From NCBI RefSeq assembly GCF_045310525.1, contig NZ_JBJHZY010000001.1, positions 558,001 to 622,000 on the forward strand: a DNA stretch of 64,000 nucleotides. The letters are read 5' to 3'. Each line of letters begins with the position of its first letter. Positions within the stretch are counted from its first letter, which is position 1. Source of the DNA: Clostridium_AT radicumherbarum. GTDB lineage: Bacteria; Bacillota; Clostridia; Clostridiales; Clostridiaceae. The position numbers and the translations under genes are program-made. Below, in pieces: positions 60,069 through 64,000 of the stretch. The notes beneath the pieces are model-generated. The model did no database searches. It saw only the letters and a list, made by a program, of their open reading frames with translations, and was not told the origin of the DNA.

Positions 60069-60902
60069 TTAAAAAGCTATTACAATACCACCATTATCAG
60101 CATAGGAAGAACTTAGACCCTTCATCTCTACAATAATAATATCTTTAAAATTATATCTCTTTAAAGCTTCTTCCTTTAGCTGCAAAGCTCTATCGAGACA
60201 ATTACAATGGGCAATTCCTAGTATTTTATCCTCAAGGTTCTTTCCTTCTTCACCTATTGTATCAATAAGCCTTATAAATGCTTTTTTATAGCCTCTGACT
60301 TTTTCTACAAGCTTTATGTGTCCGTTATCTCCACCCATTATGGCGGCTATAGAAAACATTGAAGCTATCTTTGCAACTATATTGTTTAATCGCCCAGCCT
60401 TTGCAAGGTGATCAAGGCTTTCTAGCAGAAACAGTGTTTTCATATCCTTAATATAACTTGTTACTTTATCCACTATTTCCATATCCCCTAAATTTAATTT
60501 TGCAAGCTCATTTATCTTAAGAACTACAAGAGTTTCACCAACAGACGCGCTTAAGCTATCGAAAACATGAATGAATTTATTTTGAGCTTCTTCTAGAAAT
60601 AAATTTTTAGCTAAAACTGCGCTATTATAAGATCCGCTTAATACGTTAGAAAGCGTTACTACAAAAGTGCTTTCTAAGCCAGCATATCTTTTCATATAAT
60701 CATCAGGGGAAGGGCAAGCTGTTTTTGGAGCAGTTTCACATTGAGCCATTGCTTTAACATAGGCTACTACATCAAGGCTATCATCATCAACATAAGCTTT
60801 TTCTCCAAGCTGCAGAATTAGTGGGGCTATATCTATATTTAATGTTCTTTTTAATTCATCATTTAAGTCACAGCTGCTATCAGCTATAATTTTGATTGAC
60901 AT
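60069..60902 (-). CDS. DegV family fatty-acid-binding protein
   Basis: 277 residues. The family start KIIADSSCDLNDEL, the ligand-site blocks TACPSPDDYMKRY and VVTLSNVLSGSYNSA, and LLESLDHLAKAGRLNNIVA in the second domain are conserved. DegV/FakB proteins hold a fatty acid for phosphorylation by FakA, feeding exogenous fatty acids into phospholipid synthesis. Here no fakA is next to it. GGAGG precedes the ATG. Whether it works with FakA or has another lipid role is not visible. Confidence 0.9.
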   Translation of the reverse strand: MSIKIIADSSCDLNDELKRTLNIDIAPLILQLGEKAYVDDDSLDVVAYVKAMAQCETAPKTACPSPDDYMKRYAGLESTFVVTLSNVLSGSYNSAVLAKNLFLEEAQNKFIHVFDSLSASVGETLVVLKINELAKLNLGDMEIVDKVTSYIKDMKTLFLLESLDHLAKAGRLNNIVAKIASMFSIAAIMGGDNGHIKLVEKVRGYKKAFIRLIDTIGEEGKNLEDKILGIAHCNCLDRALQLKEEALKRYNFKDIIIVEMKGLSSSYADNGGIVIAF

Positions 60903-61008
60903 CTTTTGTATACCTCCAATTAATAATAAATTAATTATATCAAAGATAATTGCAAATTACAGCAGTAAGAATAAAGAAATAAATTTATTATATTATAATA
61001 TAATAGTA

Positions 61009-61049
61009 GGGCCCTTTCTAAGAATTTTAATAAATCTTAGAAAGGGCCC
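61009..61049. terminator. strong bidirectional terminator
   Basis: GGGCCCTTTCTAAGA (61009-61023) pairs perfectly with 61035-61049 (15 bp) in an AT-rich setting, just past the lipoprotein gene on the minus strand. Confidence 0.85.
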
Positions 61050-61073
61050 ACACTATTTTAATTTTAAATTAAA

Positions 61074-61649
61074 TTACTTTGTATAAGCTTTAACTTCAAC
61101 TTTTCCAGTTATTTTAGTTGTAGCATCAGCCTTGAATGCATTCTTTAATTCTTCTGTAGCAAAGTAAAGATTTCCGTCAATTGTAGCATCTTTAGTTGTG
61201 AATCCCTTAGCTTGTACATAAACATCGCCCTTTAGAGTACCAAATTCAAGAAGTGTATTTTCGCTGTTTATTACTATTTTTGGTGCTGCAACTGTAAATC
61301 TCTTGTCAACTTTCTTATCAGCTGTTTCTGTAGCTAATCCAAGTGAGCGAGCAACAACTTCTTTACCTGTCTTATCCTTTTTAGTAAATGTACCGTCAAC
61401 AGTTATGTCCTTAGTAAAAGTAAGGTCTTTATTAGTAAGAACTACAACAACACCGCTTTTACCTATCTTTTGCTCAAAAGATGCTTCATCAGTAGCCATT
61501 GAAGCTCCTGTTACTGTATCTGTTTTAGCTGGTGTAGTAGCAGCTGGCGCTGGTGTAGTTGGTACTGGTGTTGGAGCTGCTTGTTTTGCACATCCTGTAA
61601 ATACTGTAGATACTACAGCTAATGATAATACTAATGCTCTAATTTTCAT
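61074..61649 (-). CDS. secreted lipoprotein of unknown function
   Basis: 191 residues from ATG 61649, which follows GAGGAGGAC; the frame opens upstream at 61688 without a ribosome binding site. Lipobox FTGC gives the lipidated Cys at about residue 20, followed by an Ala/Pro/Thr linker. The remaining part is rich in short beta-type repeats (LTFTKDITVDGTFTKKDKTG, VINSENTLLEFGTLKGDVYV, ATIDGNLYFATEELKNAFKA), resembling right-handed beta-helix or polymer-forming proteins. The family is not recognised with certainty. Confidence 0.75.
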   Translation of the reverse strand: MKIRALVLSLAVVSTVFTGCAKQAAPTPVPTTPAPAATTPAKTDTVTGASMATDEASFEQKIGKSGVVVVLTNKDLTFTKDITVDGTFTKKDKTGKEVVARSLGLATETADKKVDKRFTVAAPKIVINSENTLLEFGTLKGDVYVQAKGFTTKDATIDGNLYFATEELKNAFKADATTKITGKVEVKAYTK

Positions 61650-61911
61650 TTTTTTGTCCTCCTCGTATTTCCTATTAGTAATAAACAAAAATAATTGTTT
61701 ATTACTAAAATGTTAATTTATTTTTAATTCGACTTAATTATATCATCATGATAAAAACATAACAAGGTCAAAATTAATAATTTATTAATTAAATTATAAA
61801 AAAATGAAAAAAATTAGTATACTGCTAATAAAAAGTGAAATAATTGTAGAATTGCGTAAATATTCAAATTTTACAATAATTCATTCAAAGTGTGATAAAA
61901 TACTTGGGAAT

Positions 61912-61985
61912 GGTTAATTCCTGATTCAACTTCTTGATGAGTTTGAGTTTGGCACGGTTAATTCCTCACTCAATTCTTTGATTTA
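61912..61985 (+). repeat. two direct repeats with GGTTAATTCCT
   Basis: GGTTAATTCCTGATTCAACT at 61912 and GGTTAATTCCTCACTCAATT at 61956 begin two ~30-bp copies 44 bp apart, each ending in CTT(T)GAT. GGTTAATTC recurs inside the palindrome at 62453-62507 on the other side of the next gene. The rest of the 61690-62009 gap holds no gene. Confidence 0.6.
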
Positions 61986-62009
61986 AATTTAAAATTTATG
62001 GAGGAGCAT

Positions 62010-62429
62010 ATGAAAAGTTATAAATTCCAATTCAATGATAAAACCTATGAACTTAAAGAGGATAATTTAGATTACATTGCCAATGATGAAGCACAACCAG
62101 TTGAAGGCATTGATAGGGATCTAATATTTGCTCTATTAAATGAGACAGATGAAGTTAATTTTGACGTAGAGTACTACGATAATCCATGTGAAAATTGCTT
62201 TGCTGGTAAAAAGGAAAAAGCTAAGTTTTTTAGATTTCTTGAATACCACTTTTTCATCTTTACTAATAAAGGTGAATATATTATTAGCAATATATCAAAT
62301 GAATTTAAAAATACTACAGCATCCCAGTTATTTAAATCAAATAAGGCAGACAACAGCTTTATTGTAAGCATTGCAGTTTGTGAAAATTGCGGACACTACT
62401 CTATAGAAATTGATCAATGTGACATTTAG
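62010..62429 (+). CDS. small protein with two CxxC motifs (DUF3785-like)
   Basis: 139 residues from ATG 62010, with GGAGGAG 4 nt upstream; ATG 61998 lies before that site. Starts MKSYKFQFNDKTYELKEDNL; cysteine pairs lie in DNPCENCFAGKKEKA and AVCENCGHYSIEIDQC, suggesting a bound metal. It resembles a Clostridium-specific protein family of unknown function, recalled as DUF3785, which I cannot verify here. GGTTAATTC elements flank the gene on both sides, hinting at element activity around it. Confidence 0.7.
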   Translation: MKSYKFQFNDKTYELKEDNLDYIANDEAQPVEGIDRDLIFALLNETDEVNFDVEYYDNPCENCFAGKKEKAKFFRFLEYHFFIFTNKGEYIISNISNEFKNTTASQLFKSNKADNSFIVSIAVCENCGHYSIEIDQCDI

Positions 62430-62452
62430 GGAAGGATAAGTTTTATGAACAT

Positions 62453-62507
62453 TTCAAGGTTAAGGGACGGTTAATTCTTTAAGTGAATTTCCACCCTTAA
62501 CCTTGAA
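62453..62507. repeat. REP-like palindrome downstream of the transposase gene
   Basis: TTCAAGGTTAAGGG (62453-62466) pairs perfectly with CCCTTAACCTTGAA (62494-62507). The loop includes ACGGTTAATTC and an AATTC/GAATT inner pairing. GGGACGG lies at the arm-loop junction. It is 140 bp past the 3' end of the REP-associated transposase gene, the usual setting for such elements. Confidence 0.65.
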
Positions 62508-62647
62508 TAAGAAATATCTATCAATTAATATTTATTAAAAAATATTTAAATTTCAACTAAATATCAATCTATAACTTTAAGTGTAATATTTTCAATTTTA
62601 AACAGCTTGTACAATACTTTAAAATTATTAATAATAAATTTCTGAAA

Positions 62648-63559
62648 TTAAGAACAAATATCTATAAATTCATAAACTATGTTTTTATATTTTTCATCAT
62701 AGGTAATTAGATCCTTACCAATATCACAAAGCTTAGAAACACGTGATTGAGTTATATTGCCAATAATACCACAAATATCTTTACAACTAGAATTGCACAA
62801 ATTTCTTAGCAATAGAACTAATAATGCTCTAGCTTTAACTACATTCTTATTATATTTTGCGTAAAGATTGGTTTTGCTTATATTCGTATATCTTGCAACG
62901 TACGCAATTATATCTTCTGCCTTGAAATCTCTGTTTAGTATTTTACGTTCACTTCTATATTCAGTTGGTTCACTTTGAAATTCTGCTTCTTCTTCAGCTA
63001 TTAGTTGTGTTGATTCCAAAACTAATTTTATATAATGCTCCTTGGACTTATTAGAACATACACCGAAAAGGCTTTGAACAAATTTAAAATCAATAATTTG
63101 AAAAGCATCATTCCTCAATTTTAAATATATTCTTAGACTAGAAAAAGAGTAATCTTCAAGGTTATTTTCATACTCTGGTAAAGATGAAGGATTATTATGT
63201 ATATAGGCTGTTAATGTAAACAGGTATCTTTCATTGAAAACAATTTTGCTTTTAAATCTATCTTGAAATAGATGTCCATGTCTATTATGTTTTCTATTAA
63301 AATAACTAGCATATTTAAAATTTATACTATGCATTATCTTAGATATATCTGCACCATTAGAATCAATTATTATATGTAAATGATTATCCATTAGGCAGTA
63401 AGCATATACTTTAAAATTATAAATTTTTTGATAATCTTTAACAATATATAAATATTTTTTCTTATCTTCATCATCTTTGAAAAGATCAATTTCAGAGATG
63501 CTTCGGGCCATAATGTGATATATTGCTGTGTTTGACTTTATTCTTGCTTGTCTTGGCAT
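62648..63559 (-). CDS. REP-associated tyrosine transposase (Y1/HUH) with DnaA-like C-terminal helix-turn-helix
   Basis: 303 residues from ATG 63559, with GAGGTG 6 nt upstream. The Y1 domain (about 1-130) starts MPRQARIKSNTAIYHIMARS and has the HUH motif in CLMDNHLHIIIDSNG and the family block YFNRKHNRHGHLFQDRFKSK. The C-terminal part (about 215-295) reads like the DnaA DNA-binding domain: EDIIAYVARYTNISKTNLYA, VVKARALLVLLLRNLCNSSC, IIGNITQSRVSKL. Such proteins are single-copy, domesticated relatives of IS200 transposases that process REP hairpins. A palindrome surrounds the start site and another lies past the 3' end. Confidence 0.87.
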   Translation of the reverse strand: MPRQARIKSNTAIYHIMARSISEIDLFKDDEDKKKYLYIVKDYQKIYNFKVYAYCLMDNHLHIIIDSNGADISKIMHSINFKYASYFNRKHNRHGHLFQDRFKSKIVFNERYLFTLTAYIHNNPSSLPEYENNLEDYSFSSLRIYLKLRNDAFQIIDFKFVQSLFGVCSNKSKEHYIKLVLESTQLIAEEEAEFQSEPTEYRSERKILNRDFKAEDIIAYVARYTNISKTNLYAKYNKNVVKARALLVLLLRNLCNSSCKDICGIIGNITQSRVSKLCDIGKDLITYDEKYKNIVYEFIDICS

Positions 63560-63564
63560 AAAAA

Positions 63565-63616
63565 TCACCTCAATTATGGAATAATATATCTTGAATTATA
63601 TCCAAAATTGAGGTGA
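63565..63616 (-). promoter_or_regulatory. inverted repeat overlapping the transposase ribosome binding site
   Basis: TCACCTCAATT (63565-63575) pairs perfectly with AATTGAGGTGA (63606-63616), 11 bp around a 30-nt loop. The inner copy contains the ribosome binding site of the transposase gene. Pairing in the mRNA would hide it. Confidence 0.6.
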
Positions 63617-63642
63617 CATAGACAACTAATGATATTTGGCCA

Positions 63643-64000
63643 CTACTTGCCGGGGGTAAAGCTGCAGTAGCCAATTTTATCGCAAGATTCTTTCATTGTA
63701 ATCCAAAGGTTTTTATCTGAAAGAGTCTCAATTGAAGTAGGATAAAGAATATGATTTTCCTTATAAATATGATCTCTAAGGTTAAATATTAAATACTTAG
63801 CAGCATCATCTAATTGAGATTTAAAATCCATAAAATTCATTGATTCTACATTTTCAGCTAGTGACTTGATTTCTTTCTTTTTAGCTCTTAACATGTCATG
63901 TTCCATTCTCATTACCCTCGTTGGTCCTGTAACTCCTCTTGATTCGAGTTCTGGGAAAAGCACATCTTCTTCTCTTTTATGATGTGGTTCTGCTCCTAGG
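63643..64000 (-). CDS. hemerythrin-domain protein, C-terminal part (DUF438-like)
   Basis: The frame is open to the right edge, so the start is outside the window. The visible 119 residues contain HHKREEDVLFPELESRGVTG, RMEHDMLRAKKKEIKSLA and LRDHIYKENHILYPTSIETL, the His/Glu pattern of a non-haem di-iron hemerythrin domain as found in DUF438 proteins. Such proteins may sense or buffer oxygen or NO. In DUF438 proteins a PAS domain often follows; here the protein ends soon after with GYCSFTPGK. Confidence 0.82.
   Translation of the reverse strand, partial: LGAEPHHKREEDVLFPELESRGVTGPTRVMRMEHDMLRAKKKEIKSLAENVESMNFMDFKSQLDDAAKYLIFNLRDHIYKENHILYPTSIETLSDKNLWITMKESCDKIGYCSFTPGK

Noticed and set aside
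1..64000. CRISPR arrays, tRNA or rRNA genes, prophage
   Set aside because: No regularly spaced repeats, no cloverleaf-like or rRNA-like sequences and no phage structural genes were seen on reading the window.

Overview
The window reads as chromosomal DNA of a low-GC, Gram-positive, spore-forming anaerobe of the genus Clostridium or a close relative. This rests on the strong AT bias, GGAGG-type ribosome binding sites with frequent TTG and GTG starts, lipoprotein signal peptides, a T-box leader, a spore-protein-like gene, and three UGA-containing selenoprotein genes. No rRNA, tRNA, CRISPR array or phage module was seen.

Layout. 1-10.6 kb is a sugar module: a YesM/YesN-like two-component system (the kinase runs off the left edge), a divergent carbohydrate ABC transporter (lipoprotein plus two permeases), a GH2 beta-galactosidase and a GH36 alpha-galactosidase. 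10.6-14.1 kb (minus) is a tight operon of an XRE-cupin regulator, an EutH-type permease and aminopeptidase P. 14.3-19.9 kb holds a small membrane protein, a structured intergenic RNA candidate, a YbaK-type deacylase, a selenocysteine glutathione peroxidase, a haem/FMN-type membrane protein, and an MFS exporter with its ArsR-like regulator. 20-28.9 kb carries an SRAP protein, a selenocysteine DsbA-like protein, DNA polymerase IV, an ECF sigma/anti-sigma pair, topoisomerase III and small proteins.

29-32.1 kb (minus) is an amino-acid-type ABC transporter (ABC_sub_bind family). Its ~300-nt leader encodes an 18-residue peptide with three consecutive Phe codons followed by mutually exclusive RNA stems and terminators, so it looks like a classical transcription attenuator. 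32.2-40.9 kb has a second aminopeptidase P, a GT39 membrane glycosyltransferase, a 3D-domain cell-wall protein and three extracytoplasmic FMN-binding proteins. 41-46 kb has a MATE exporter and a thiol-redox group: rhodanese, selenocysteine glutaredoxin, TlpA-like thioredoxin, CcdA and thioredoxin reductase. 46-51.3 kb is a T-box-controlled branched-chain amino-acid transporter (LivJHMGF). 51-64 kb has GAPDH, a small triple-repeat protein, D-Ala-D-Ala ligase with a MocR regulator, a Nudix hydrolase, a chemoreceptor, an HtrA protease, DegV, a lipoprotein, a small Cys-motif protein, a REP-associated tyrosine transposase with nearby palindromic elements, and the 3' end of a hemerythrin-domain gene.

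The most notable signals are the Phe-peptide attenuator, the three selenoproteins whose SECIS-like loops all start 23-24 nt after the UGA, the nested stem/pseudoknot RNA upstream of the deacylase gene, the transposase with GGGACGGTT-type palindromes, and the dispersed set of covalent-FMN-type proteins.
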